From: Cucumibacter marinus DSM 18995
GTDB taxonomy: Bacteria; Pseudomonadota; Alphaproteobacteria; Rhizobiales; Devosiaceae
Direction of reading: 5' to 3'
DNA length: 64,000 nucleotides
NCBI RefSeq assembly: GCF_000429865.1
Contig: NZ_KE386977.1
Span: 243,393 to 307,392 of the forward strand
Part shown: positions 45,563 to 55,380 of the stretch, piece after piece
How the letters are laid out: every line of letters begins with the position of its first letter
How positions within the stretch are numbered: position 1 is the first letter of the stretch
Translations under genes and position numbers: made by a program
Notes under the pieces: model-generated
Databases searched by the model: none
Seen by the model: the letters and a program-made list of their open reading frames with translations, nothing else
What the model was told of the DNA's origin: nothing

Positions 45563-46534
45563 TCAGTCGCGCAGCGACCGGCCGGTCAGGGTCAGGAAAA
45601 CGTCATCCAGCGTGGGACGGGCAACTTCGAGACCGATCGCGTCGACCCCGGCCTTGTCGAGTGCCCTCAGAAGCTGGGGCAGGGCGGTGCTGCCATCCGG
45701 CAGATGGGCCCGCACCACGTTGCCGTCGACATTCGGCGTATCGGCGCCTTCGAACCCGCCAATGATTTCGCTGGCCTGGGCCGTGTCCTTGCGCCCGCGC
45801 AGGGTGAGGGTGATCGCATCGCCCGAAACGCGTTGCTTGAGCTCCTGCGGCGTGCCTTGGGCCACCACCTTGCCGCCATCAACGATCAGGATGCGATCGG
45901 AGAGCGAATCCGCTTCGTCCATATAATGGGTGGTCAGGAATATCGTGGTGCCGAGCCGATCCCTCAGATCACGGATATGATGCCACAGATTGGCACGCGC
46001 CTGCGGGTCGAGCCCCGTCGTCGGTTCATCGAGAAATACCAGCTTGGGCTCATGCACCAACCCCATCACGATATCGAGCCGCCGGCGCTGGCCGCCGGAG
46101 AGCGAGCCGCATTTGCGGTCCCAGATGCCGTCGAGATCGAGCGACTTCAACAGCGCCTTGCCGCGCTCGGTCGCCGTTTTCCGATCTATGCCGTAAAGCT
46201 GGGCCTGCGAGACGATCTCCTGCCCGGCGACGGCCTCCCCGGTGGTGGTACCTGATTGGGCGACATAGCCGATGCGGCGGCGCACGCCCACCGGGTCGTC
46301 CCTGAGATCGCAGCCCACGACCGTCGCGGTGCCGTCGGTCGGTGCCAGCAGGGTGCACAACATTCTCAGCGTTGTCGTCTTGCCGGCCCCGTTCGGGCCG
46401 AGAAACCCGACGATCTCGCCCGGCTGAACCGTGAGGTCGATGCCCTTGACGGCCTCGACTGTACCTTTTCGGATTTTGAATGTGCGCTTGAGGCCCCTGG
46501 CTTCGATAATCGGGCCGTCTGCAATCGCTGGCAT
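45563..46534 (-). CDS. ABC exporter ATP-binding protein (DrrA-like)
   Basis: 323 residues. Walker A GPNGAGKTTT, signature LSGGQRRRLD, Walker B LVFLDEPTTGLDP, and the C-terminal DrrA extension ending in RPTLDDVFLTLTG. The ATG at MPAIADGPIIEARG has AAGGA eight bases upstream; a start 19 codons further up would run into the MarR promoter and is rejected. It forms an exporter with the permease that follows. Confidence 0.95.
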   Translation of the reverse strand: MPAIADGPIIEARGLKRTFKIRKGTVEAVKGIDLTVQPGEIVGFLGPNGAGKTTTLRMLCTLLAPTDGTATVVGCDLRDDPVGVRRRIGYVAQSGTTTGEAVAGQEIVSQAQLYGIDRKTATERGKALLKSLDLDGIWDRKCGSLSGGQRRRLDIVMGLVHEPKLVFLDEPTTGLDPQARANLWHHIRDLRDRLGTTIFLTTHYMDEADSLSDRILIVDGGKVVAQGTPQELKQRVSGDAITLTLRGRKDTAQASEIIGGFEGADTPNVDGNVVRAHLPDGSTALPQLLRALDKAGVDAIGLEVARPTLDDVFLTLTGRSLRD

Positions 46535-46545
46535 GCTGAAATTCC

Positions 46546-46574
46546 TTGACAATATGAGGGTATTTCGATATTCA
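46546..46574 (+). promoter_or_regulatory. Promoter of the marR gene
   Basis: TTGACA and TATTCA are 17 bases apart, a near-consensus sigma-70 promoter. The expected start point falls at about 46581, only two bases before the ATG of the MarR gene, so its message would be leaderless or nearly so. The -10 box lies inside the GATATT/AATATC palindrome. Confidence 0.7.
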
Positions 46575-46580
46575 AATATC
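46567..46580. promoter_or_regulatory. Candidate MarR operator
   Basis: GATATT-CA-AATATC, a perfect 14-base inverted repeat in the 48-base gap between divergent marR and drrA. It covers the -10 region of the marR promoter and the presumed promoter of the exporter genes. MarR proteins typically bind such AT-rich palindromes next to their own gene, so self-repression and exporter repression are expected. Confidence 0.7.
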
Positions 46581-46582
46581 TT

Positions 46583-47248
46583 ATGAATCAAGATAATGAA
46601 TTGTCAAGCGAAAATCGCGGACGGCTGATTGCACGGCTTGTAGCGGCGCAGCGTTCCTCCCAGAATGCATCGGATATGCTCGATGAGGCTTACGCCCGTC
46701 TTCTGGGTGTCAATCGCACCGATGCACTCTGCCTCGATATCATTCAGCGCTTCGGCAAGGTGACCGCCGGTCAGTTGGCCGAGCGCTCAGGATTAACGAC
46801 CGGCGCCGTAACGACCCTGGTCGACAGGCTCGAAAAGCGGGGTTATGTCCGCCGCGAACGCGACCCCGTGGACCGCCGGCGGGTGTTCATTGAACTCAGC
46901 GAATCCTCGAAAGAGTTCGGCGCAATGGTCTACTCACCGATCGGCGAGCTGTTCGAACCCTATTGTTCGCGCATGACCGATGCGGAATTCGCCATCGTCG
47001 CTGGCTATCTCGAAGCATCCGACCGCATCAATCGTGAACTTGCGGCTGTGATCGCCGGCTTCGTGCCGGCGAGCGACGCTGGCGCCGAAGAGCGCTGGGC
47101 GCAGGCCGAAGCCATGAACAGGGCCGCCTCGGGGCTGATCGAGATGTTCCGCACCGACCCCGACGCCTACCGCATGCGCGACGAGGATCTCGTGCCGGGC
47201 AAGGGGGCCGTTGAAGTCGAAACCTGCAGGGACGATGAGCCGGCCTGA
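46583..47248 (+). CDS. MarR-family transcriptional regulator
   Basis: 221 residues, longer than a typical 150-residue MarR because of a C-terminal extension of about 60 residues ending in an acidic tail. The winged helix: VTAGQLAERSGLTTGAVTTL followed by VDRLEKRGYVRRERDPVDRR. It is divergent from a DrrAB-type exporter with a palindromic operator between, the classic arrangement of a ligand-responsive repressor and its efflux pump. The ligand is unknown. Confidence 0.93.
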   Translation: MNQDNELSSENRGRLIARLVAAQRSSQNASDMLDEAYARLLGVNRTDALCLDIIQRFGKVTAGQLAERSGLTTGAVTTLVDRLEKRGYVRRERDPVDRRRVFIELSESSKEFGAMVYSPIGELFEPYCSRMTDAEFAIVAGYLEASDRINRELAAVIAGFVPASDAGAEERWAQAEAMNRAASGLIEMFRTDPDAYRMRDEDLVPGKGAVEVETCRDDEPA

Positions 47249-48139
47249 TCAGGCTGCGGTGATCACCAGCTTGTCTTCGCCGTAGAGGTTCCCCAACTCA
47301 TCAAGAATATGACAGGCGAGCGCATCATAGATGCCGCCATAGCCATGCGACGCGCGCATCAGCGCAATCTCGGCATTTGGAAGCCGCGGAAATCCGTCAT
47401 CCACACCCAGCACCCGCATGTCTGGCATGATCGCGCTTTCGGGCAGCACGCCGACCGCCAGACCTGCCATCACCGCGCTGGTGACGGCCATCGCCGAGGA
47501 TGAGGTATAGGCGACCCGGAAATCACGCCCGATCGAATTGAGCGCGGCCTCCGCGCTCGCCCGCCAGCAGCACACATGTGATCCGCAGGCGAGGGGAAGC
47601 TGTTCGCAATCGAGCACCCTGATCTCGGGTCCAGCCACGAAATGCATGGGCTCGGTCCTGAACATTTCACCAAACTCATGGCTTGTGCCCTGGGTGAACA
47701 CGATCATGTCGAACCGGCCCTGCTGAATGCCTTCAAGCAGCAGTTCGGAAGGCTGGCAGGTCACCTCGACGAGGATCTTGGGGTGCGATTCCTGAAATGA
47801 TGTCAGGATCTTGGGCAGGAGCCGAACGGCATAGTCATCCGGCACGCCGAAGCGCACGGTACCCGACAGGTCCTCCTGGGAGAAATAGTCGAGGATCTCG
47901 GCGTTGATCCGCAACAGCCGCCGCGAGCGCGAATAGAGCTCATCACCTTCCGGCGTCAGCGTGATGCGCCGGCCCTCGCGCACGAATAGCGGATGTCCGA
48001 GCCGTTCTTCCAGCCGTTTGATCTGCATCGAGACGGCGGACTGGGTCTTGTGCACCCGTCGGGCGGCTTCCGTGAAGCTGCCGCAATCGGCAATGGCGGC
48101 AAAAGTCTGGAGCTGATCGAGGTCGAGAGGCGCGGGCAT
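47249..48139 (-). CDS. LysR-family transcriptional regulator
   Basis: 296 residues from the ATG (MPAPLDLDQLQTF); a GTG three codons earlier is possible. Helix-turn-helix: FTEAARRVHKTQSAVSMQIK, with RLEERLGHPLFVREGRR, then the periplasmic-binding-like effector domain from about residue 90. Two adjacent Cys (HVCCW) lie in the effector domain. It is divergent from a DUF1127 gene with a T-N11-A box between. In Brucella the LysR regulator VtlR controls small DUF1127 proteins, so a similar link is plausible but not shown. Confidence 0.94.
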   Translation of the reverse strand: MPAPLDLDQLQTFAAIADCGSFTEAARRVHKTQSAVSMQIKRLEERLGHPLFVREGRRITLTPEGDELYSRSRRLLRINAEILDYFSQEDLSGTVRFGVPDDYAVRLLPKILTSFQESHPKILVEVTCQPSELLLEGIQQGRFDMIVFTQGTSHEFGEMFRTEPMHFVAGPEIRVLDCEQLPLACGSHVCCWRASAEAALNSIGRDFRVAYTSSSAMAVTSAVMAGLAVGVLPESAIMPDMRVLGVDDGFPRLPNAEIALMRASHGYGGIYDALACHILDELGNLYGEDKLVITAA

Positions 48140-48162
48140 AGCGATCACTGGAATTGATGGGG

Positions 48163-48175
48163 TAGATAAAATCTA
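48163..48175. promoter_or_regulatory. Candidate LysR-type binding box
   Basis: TAGAT-AAA-ATCTA is a perfect inverted repeat that fits T-N11-A, the LysR consensus. It lies 24 bases upstream of the lysR start codon and about 127 bases upstream of the divergent DUF1127 gene. This is the normal place for autoregulation and for activation of the divergent gene. Confidence 0.65.
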
Positions 48176-48301
48176 TTTGTTTGATTGATTGATGGCAACC
48201 CCCTAACTCTGGTCATGGCCGGCAACGACGCGGCCGCCCTGCCTTCCCTCGGGGCCCGCGTCCTCCTCCCATTTGCCGGCTGCTGAAACAGGAGCATGAA
48301 G

Positions 48302-48568
48302 ATGGCTTACGTGCATTCAGGCGCGCGCCCCGCCGGCGCGGCTTTTGACCGGTTCTTGACGATTATCGCTCGCTGGCGCGATGGGCGCCACGATCGCGCC
48401 ACCATGCGGCGCACGCTCAAAAGTCTTGATTGCCTCGATGCTGAGCAGCTTGCGGATCTGGGGCTGGAGCGCCAGGACCTCAAGGACGCGCGCGGCCTGC
48501 AGTCAGGAATCGGCATCGGTCTTCTTTATCGCCGCCGCTTCCGCGCGGCCGATCTCGAACTGGGCTGA
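48302..48568 (+). CDS. Small DUF1127 domain protein
   Basis: 88 residues from the second of two close ATG codons, which has AGGAG seven bases upstream; the first ATG is too close to that site. RFLTIIARWRDGRHDRATMR is followed by LDAEQLADLGLERQDLKDA, the DUF1127 pattern. The family is small, Arg-rich and often under LysR or stress control in Hyphomicrobiales. It is followed by a strong terminator, so it is monocistronic. Confidence 0.85.
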   Translation: MAYVHSGARPAGAAFDRFLTIIARWRDGRHDRATMRRTLKSLDCLDAEQLADLGLERQDLKDARGLQSGIGIGLLYRRRFRAADLELG

Positions 48569-48623
48569 GGGGTTTATGGTCTAACCCTGACGGAACTGAA
48601 CTCCCCAAATCGGTTCCGCGACT

Positions 48624-48648
48624 GGCCGGGCGAAAGCCCGGCCTTTTT
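48624..48648 (+). terminator. Rho-independent terminator after DUF1127 gene
   Basis: GGCCGGGC and GCCCGGCC pair across a stable GAAA tetraloop, followed by TTTTT. One of the clearest terminators in the window. It lies 56 bases past the stop codon. Confidence 0.95.
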
Positions 48649-48674
48649 GCGTCCGCTCAGCAGGCGTCCTTCGC

Positions 48675-50051
48675 TCAGGCTGTGGCGGGAGCGACGGCCT
48701 GCTGGGCCCGGGTCAACCGGCCCACCAGCCAGAACGCGGTGGCCACCGCGGTCACGCCGAAAAACACGCTGCCGGCTGTAACGCCCCAGGCAATCCCTTC
48801 GAGTCCGCCCCAGGCAGCCCCAATTGTGATGAAGGGCAGAACGCCGATGGTCTGGCGCGACCAGTTGAAGGCCGTTGCCATCAGCGGCCAGCCGAGATTG
48901 TTGAACGCGGCATTGGTGACGAAGATCAGCCCGTTGAAGATGAACGAGGCGGCAATGATCGTGCAGAACAGCCGGATCATCAGCGCCATGTCACCATCGG
49001 CATTGTAGAGGGCGACCAGCCCGTCCTGGAACACGAACAGCAGCGCCCACACGAGGCTGACATAGCCGAGCGCGAAGATTACGCCGTCGATCAAGGTGCG
49101 TCTGACGCGATCCATTTGCCCGGCACCAAAATTCTGACCGATCACCGGACCGACAGCACCGGACAGTGCGAACACCACGCCGAAGGCGACCGGGATCAGC
49201 CGGTCGACAACCGCTTGGCCCGCAATTGCCGAATCCCCGTAATTCGCCACGGCCTGCGCGATCAGGATCGCGCCGACCGGCGTCGCCAGATTGGTGAGAA
49301 CCGTGGGCACGGTCTGCTTGGCCAGCGCCCGCAAATGGCCACCGACAGCCGACATGTCGGGCATGTGGAACAGCCCGTGCACGCCGATCACGTAATAGAG
49401 ACCGAGCGCGGCCACGCTGACCCGGACAATCAACTGGACGATCGCGGCACCGGTAACTTCAAGTCCGAATGTGAAGATGAACAAGGGGTCGAGCAGGGCC
49501 GTCGCTATCCCGCCAACCAGCGTGATCATCATCGAGCGCCGGGCATCGCCCCGGGCGCGGATCAGGCCGATCGAGGCGACGCCGATAACGAAGAACGGTG
49601 TCGAGGGCAGGATGATGTAGAGATAGAGTCGGGCCTGGTTGAGCGCTTCGCCTTCGGCTTCGAGCAGCGAAAGCACGGGTTCTGTCACCGCAAAGGCGGT
49701 GATCGCCAAAACCGTTCCCCCGAGCGCGGCAATGATCAACGCAATGGTTGAGAGTTCCTGCGCCCTTTGTTCTTCGCGGGCGCCGATGGCCCGCGCCACC
49801 AGCGCGGACGTGCCGACCATGAAGCCGACCGAGATGCCGATGATGAAGCCGATGATATAGCTGGCGCGGCCAACTGCGGCCGTCATCGCCGCATCGTTGA
49901 GCTGGCTGATATAGAACAGCGAAATGGCATCGACCAGGAACATCGCCATCAGCCCGATGGCGGCGGCGACCGTCATGATCGCCACATGGCGCATGGTCGA
50001 ACCGCTGAGAAAAACCGGATCGCGGCCCTGGGCCGGCATATGGCGCGACAT
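48675..50051 (-). CDS. MATE-family efflux transporter
   Basis: 458 residues and about 12 hydrophobic segments in two homologous halves. The start used here has GGGAG just upstream; an ATG five codons earlier would contain that site. The two repeats share the ASYIIGFIIGISVGFMVGTS / VFALSGAVGPVIGQNFGAGQ type of motif. A cation-coupled exporter of drugs or metabolites in the inner membrane. The substrate is unknown. Confidence 0.93.
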   Translation of the reverse strand: MSRHMPAQGRDPVFLSGSTMRHVAIMTVAAAIGLMAMFLVDAISLFYISQLNDAAMTAAVGRASYIIGFIIGISVGFMVGTSALVARAIGAREEQRAQELSTIALIIAALGGTVLAITAFAVTEPVLSLLEAEGEALNQARLYLYIILPSTPFFVIGVASIGLIRARGDARRSMMITLVGGIATALLDPLFIFTFGLEVTGAAIVQLIVRVSVAALGLYYVIGVHGLFHMPDMSAVGGHLRALAKQTVPTVLTNLATPVGAILIAQAVANYGDSAIAGQAVVDRLIPVAFGVVFALSGAVGPVIGQNFGAGQMDRVRRTLIDGVIFALGYVSLVWALLFVFQDGLVALYNADGDMALMIRLFCTIIAASFIFNGLIFVTNAAFNNLGWPLMATAFNWSRQTIGVLPFITIGAAWGGLEGIAWGVTAGSVFFGVTAVATAFWLVGRLTRAQQAVAPATA

Positions 50052-50172
50052 CTGAACTCCCGTCATGACCCGCTATTAACGGCGGCGGGCGCTCGGACGG
50101 CAGCGGTATAGGGCGAAGCGCCCGGCTTGGAAAGCCCACACTGTGTCACAGCGCCGGGCAAAGCCTCGGCAA

Positions 50173-50673
50173 TCAGGGGAGGGCGTCGAACCCGGCTTTG
50201 AACCCTTCGAGCGAAACAGGAATGCCGATGCCCTCTTCGGGTGTCTTGAACACTACGAACAGCGCGGTGTCGCCATTCGAAAGCGTGTTGATCAGGTTTT
50301 CGTCCATCACCACTTCCGCCACGCAGCCATTGGGCAGACAACGCACGAAACCGACTTTGCCGAGATCCTGCTGATCGACGAACAGCCCGAGCCCGTTGGG
50401 CAGCAATACCCCGAGCGGGGCGAGAACGCGCAAGAGTTGTGCCTGCCGGTCCGCGGTTTTCAGAACGATGACGCTGAGCGCCACATTGGGCTGGTCTTCC
50501 GCGGTCACGTTCTGGATCAGCGCACACTGCTCGAAACTGGCGCCCGGCGGCGTGTCGCAGGACATCTGCCAGTCGCCATGCTCGGATTTCACCACCCCTT
50601 GCGCATGTGCGGCGGCACCGAACCCGGTCGCAAACAGGATACCGCCAAGGGCGGCGAGGAAAAGACGCTTCAT
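50173..50673 (-). CDS. Invasion-associated locus B (IalB) family secreted protein
   Basis: 166 residues with a signal peptide (KRLFLAALGGILFATGFGAA, cut near AHAQ). The IalB core follows: HGDWQMSCDTPPGASFEQCALIQ (shown in part), VVLKTADR-like and VRCLPNGCVAEVVMDE, with two Cys pairs that probably form disulfides. A GTG three codons upstream is an alternative start. The Bartonella namesake helps invasion, but the family is widespread in free-living Hyphomicrobiales as a periplasmic protein of unknown role. Two direct GTCAAATCTC repeats lie 70-100 bases upstream. Confidence 0.92.
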   Translation of the reverse strand: MKRLFLAALGGILFATGFGAAAHAQGVVKSEHGDWQMSCDTPPGASFEQCALIQNVTAEDQPNVALSVIVLKTADRQAQLLRVLAPLGVLLPNGLGLFVDQQDLGKVGFVRCLPNGCVAEVVMDENLINTLSNGDTALFVVFKTPEEGIGIPVSLEGFKAGFDALP

Positions 50674-50745
50674 ACTATGCACCGGGCGAATCTCCGCGGT
50701 TCGGATCGAGTGGGTTTATCTTGTGGCCCGCTGCCCGAGTCCAAG

Positions 50746-50775
50746 TCAAATCTCGTTGGTGGAATGTCAAATCTC
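50746..50775. promoter_or_regulatory. Direct repeat GTCAAATCTC, two copies
   Basis: Two identical ten-base copies with start points 20 bases apart, about two helical turns, which is the geometry used by dimeric activators that bind one face of DNA. The position is suitable for ialB transcription to the left. The cognate protein is unknown. Confidence 0.4.
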
Positions 50776-50826
50776 CACGGTCGAGTGACGGCCCTTCACA
50801 GGCGGGCAAGAAGCCCTTCTGCTAGA

Positions 50827-50841
50827 CATTGTCAAACAATG
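50827..50841. promoter_or_regulatory. Palindromic operator candidate CATTGT-N3-ACAATG
   Basis: A perfect inverted repeat of six-base arms around three bases, 205 bases upstream of the coxB start and 150 bases upstream of ialB. It does not match the FNR/FixK box (TTGAT-N4-ATCAA). The regulator is unknown. Confidence 0.4.
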
Positions 50842-51046
50842 GCGAGGTTATGGCGAGGAGGCCTGGCCGGGCTCCCAGTCGCATAATTCCGCGCACATTT
50901 GCCGCATGTGGGGGGCCTGCGGGTGAATTGCCTAAACCGGCAGGATGTGGTTTAGGTCTGAGCAACAAAAATGCCTGGCCGTGAGTCGCCGGAACCTCCG
51001 GGGGCGGGCCGCTGGGCATTTTGGTCATGATCTCAGGGGGAACGTG

Positions 51047-51964
51047 GTGACCTCACTTCTAAAGCGGTTTTTGATTATCCTTTCGGCGCTCGGCGCGACC
51101 TTCGGTTTGGGGGCGCTTCCTGCCCTCGCACAGGCCGGTCAACCGGTTGACGGGCAGATCCATTTCCAAGAGTCCGTGACCCCCGTCATGGACTCAATCG
51201 TGGCCTTCCATGATGGGCTGCTCCTTTGGATCATCACGATTATCACGCTTTTCGTGCTTGCTCTCTTGATCTGGGTCATTGTCCGCTACAATGCGAAGGC
51301 CAATCCGACCCCGTCCAAGACCACGCACAACACGATTGTCGAGTTCGTCTGGACCGTGGTGCCGATCATCATTCTGATCGTCATCGCCATCCCCTCTTTC
51401 GGGGTGCTGTCGGATGAAATGCTGGTCCCCGATGGGGAGCGCGCCTATCTCGGTTCCTCGATTTTCGACCGCAATGGCGGCGAAAAGGTCCCGGCGCCGG
51501 AACTGACCGTCAAGGCCACCGGTGCCCAGTGGTACTGGGATTACGAATATGTCGACACCGAAGAATCGGTGAGCTTCTCCTCAGTTATGCTGACCGACGA
51601 ACAGATTGCCGAACAGAAGCCTGACCAGCCGCGCCTTCTGGCCGTTGACAACGAGCTCGTTGTCCCGGTCGACACCACGGTGCGCATGCAGGTGACCGCC
51701 GCTGACGTGATCCACGCCTTTGCGGTGCCCTCCTTCGGCATCAAGACGGATGCGGTGCCCGGCCGGCTGTCCGAAACCTGGTTCCATGCCCGCAAGACCG
51801 GCATGTATTATGGCCAGTGCTCGGAGCTGTGCGGCAAGGACCATGCCTTCATGCCGATCGCCGTCCGCGTCGTCACCAAGGACGAGTTCGCCGCATGGCT
51901 GGCAAAGCTCGAGGAAACCGGCGGCGACGCTGCCACCGCCAGCCTCGAATTGGCGGACCTCTAG
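51047..51964 (+). CDS. coxB: Cytochrome c oxidase subunit II
   Basis: 305 residues from a GTG with a GGGGG site upstream (a second GTG lies directly before it). Signal peptide, then two transmembrane helices, then the periplasmic cupredoxin domain. QWYWDYEYVDTEE is the aromatic electron-entry stretch. The CuA site is complete: H in VIHAFAVPSFG and GQCSELCGKDHAFMP with both Cys, Glu, His and Met. It carries electrons from cytochrome c to heme a. First gene of the cox row. Confidence 0.97.
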   Translation: MTSLLKRFLIILSALGATFGLGALPALAQAGQPVDGQIHFQESVTPVMDSIVAFHDGLLLWIITIITLFVLALLIWVIVRYNAKANPTPSKTTHNTIVEFVWTVVPIIILIVIAIPSFGVLSDEMLVPDGERAYLGSSIFDRNGGEKVPAPELTVKATGAQWYWDYEYVDTEESVSFSSVMLTDEQIAEQKPDQPRLLAVDNELVVPVDTTVRMQVTAADVIHAFAVPSFGIKTDAVPGRLSETWFHARKTGMYYGQCSELCGKDHAFMPIAVRVVTKDEFAAWLAKLEETGGDAATASLELADL

Positions 51965-52026
51965 GAACGCCCGACCGGGCAGGAGTGATTGTTCGCGCCG
52001 GATACTGGCCGCTGAACAAGGGTTGA

Positions 52027-53700
<1,674 letters not shown>

Positions 53701-53724
53701 GCGGACAGGATCAAAGGCAAACCC

Positions 53725-54660
53725 ATGGCACTGGCCGCGGATACCGATCACGAAGCGCTCGAGCGCACGCCTTCTCAGGTGGGTGACTATGTCACCCTCC
53801 TGAAGCCGCGCGTCATGTCGCTGGTGATTTTCACCGCTCTGGTCGGTCTGTTCGTGGCACCGGGTGGTCTTCACCCGGTTCTTGCGGGCACGGCCATCCT
53901 TGCCATTGCCATCGGGGCCGGCGCGTCCGGCGCGCTCAACATGTGGTACGATCGCGATATCGACCGCATCATGAGCCGGACCCAGAACCGTCCGCTGCCG
54001 CGCGGCCGGATCACGGAAGAAGAAGTGCTGGTTTTCGGCCTCACGCTCTCCGCGATGTCGGTGGCAACGCTCGGGCTGGCCACCAACTGGCTGGCCGCCG
54101 GACTTCTGGCCTTCACGATCTTTTTCTATGCCGTCATCTACACGGTCTGGCTCAAGCGCTCTACGCCGCAAAACATCGTCATTGGCGGTGCTGCCGGCGC
54201 GTTTCCGCCGATGATCGGATGGGCGGCTGTGACTGGCCAGGTCGGCATCGAAGCCTGGGTCATGTTCGCGATTATCTTCCTCTGGACGCCGCCCCATTTC
54301 TGGGCGCTGGCGCTGTTCAAGAAGAGTGACTACGAGGCGGCCGGCGTGCCGATGCTGCCCAATGTCGCCGGTGAGCGCGCAACCCAGAACCACATCCTCA
54401 TCTATTCCGTGGTCCTGGTGGCCTCGGGCATCGCCCCGCTGATTGTGGGCATGGCCGGCTGGCTGTATGGCGCGGTGGCTGTCGGGCTCGGCGCCTGGTT
54501 CCTCTGGCTCGCCTTCGATCTCTGGCGCACCAGCGAAAAGGACCAGATGAAGAAGGTCGCCCGGTCGCTATTCCGCTTCTCGCTCTATTATCTGTTCGTT
54601 CTGTTCGTGGCCCTGGCTGCCGATCATGCGCTCGGACTTTACCTCGGAGCTGCCCAGTGA
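53725..54660 (+). CDS. ctaB: Protoheme IX farnesyltransferase (heme O synthase)
   Basis: 311 residues and about nine membrane helices. Converts heme B to heme O, the precursor of the heme A used by CoxA. UbiA-type motifs: [20 protein letters not shown] and [20 protein letters not shown]. It lies between coxA and the small coxF-like gene, whose GTG start overlaps its stop codon by four bases. Confidence 0.97.
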   Translation: MALAADTDHEALERTPSQVGDYVTLLKPRVMSLVIFTALVGLFVAPGGLHPVLAGTAILAIAIGAGASGALNMWYDRDIDRIMSRTQNRPLPRGRITEEEVLVFGLTLSAMSVATLGLATNWLAAGLLAFTIFFYAVIYTVWLKRSTPQNIVIGGAAGAFPPMIGWAAVTGQVGIEAWVMFAIIFLWTPPHFWALALFKKSDYEAAGVPMLPNVAGERATQNHILIYSVVLVASGIAPLIVGMAGWLYGAVAVGLGAWFLWLAFDLWRTSEKDQMKKVARSLFRFSLYYLFVLFVALAADHALGLYLGAAQ

Positions 54661-54806
54661 CCGCCGAACGCGATGAAGACGAAATGAAACGCATCCGCCG
54701 CCGGCGTTCGGTCGCCCTCGGCATTGCCCTCGCGGTTTTTGCCGCGCTGTTCTATGCGATCACCATCGTCAAGATGGGCCCCGCCATCATGAACCGGCCG
54801 TTGTGA
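54657..54806 (+). CDS. Small single-helix protein of the cox operon (CoxF-like)
   Basis: 49 residues from a GTG that overlaps the ctaB stop (GTGA). A charged N-terminus ([17 protein letters not shown]) is followed by one membrane helix ([20 protein letters not shown]) and a short tail. The size, layout and position between ctaB and ctaG match CoxF/ORF of other alphaproteobacterial cox operons. Its role is probably in oxidase assembly. It is easily missed because of its length. Confidence 0.85.
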   Translation: MTAERDEDEMKRIRRRRSVALGIALAVFAALFYAITIVKMGPAIMNRPL

Positions 54807-54813
54807 GGGTGCG

Positions 54814-55365
54814 ATGACGTTTGCCGATTTCGCCGATCGCCATCTGCCGGGCAATCCCAATGCGCGCCTCGCCGTGATCCTTCTGGGGATCGTCATCGGC
54901 ATGGTCGGCATGTCCTTTGCCGCGGTGCCGCTCTACCAGATCTTCTGCCAGGTCACCGGCTATGGTGGCACCACCCAGCGCGCTGCAGCCAATGGTTCGC
55001 AGATTATCGACCGTGTGGTCACCGTCCGCTTCGATTCCAACATCGCCAGCGGACTGCCCTGGAAGGTCAAGCCGGCCCACGCCATCGAGCAGAATATCGG
55101 CGAGACCTCGCTGATCAATTTCACGGCGACCAATCTGGCCGACAAGACCGTGAAAGGGCAGGCGGGCTTCAATGTGACCCCCGAACGCGCCGCGCTCTAC
55201 TTCAACAAGATCGAATGTTTTTGCTTCACCGAGCAGACGCTGGCACCGGGTGAGACGGTTGAAATGCCGGTCACCTTCTTTGTGGATCCCGAGATCGACG
55301 ACGATCCCGAGCTCGACACGGTGCGCGAAATCACGCTCTCTTACACCTTCTATCCTCTTAACTAG
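54814..55365 (+). CDS. ctaG: Cytochrome c oxidase assembly protein CtaG/Cox11
   Basis: 183 residues. One N-terminal membrane helix (LAVILLGIVIGMVGMSFAAV), then a periplasmic immunoglobulin-like domain. The copper-binding CFCF is seen in IECFCFTEQTL, together with YQIFCQVTGYGG. Delivers Cu(I) to the CuB site of CoxA. Begins seven bases after the CoxF-like gene. Confidence 0.97.
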   Translation: MTFADFADRHLPGNPNARLAVILLGIVIGMVGMSFAAVPLYQIFCQVTGYGGTTQRAAANGSQIIDRVVTVRFDSNIASGLPWKVKPAHAIEQNIGETSLINFTATNLADKTVKGQAGFNVTPERAALYFNKIECFCFTEQTLAPGETVEMPVTFFVDPEIDDDPELDTVREITLSYTFYPLN

Positions 55366-55380
55366 GGAGAGGCCCGAACC

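Larger units (their letters stand above)
50674..51046. other. Divergent control region between ialB and coxB
   Basis: About 370 bases with no convincing gene. It contains GTCAAATCTC twice (50746-50755 and 50766-50775, exactly 20 bases apart), a perfect 15-base palindrome CATTGT-CAA-ACAATG (50827-50841) and a short direct repeat TGGCGAGG just beyond it. These are probably binding sites for regulators of ialB and of the cox operon. No standard -35/-10 pair stands out for coxB. Confidence 0.55.
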
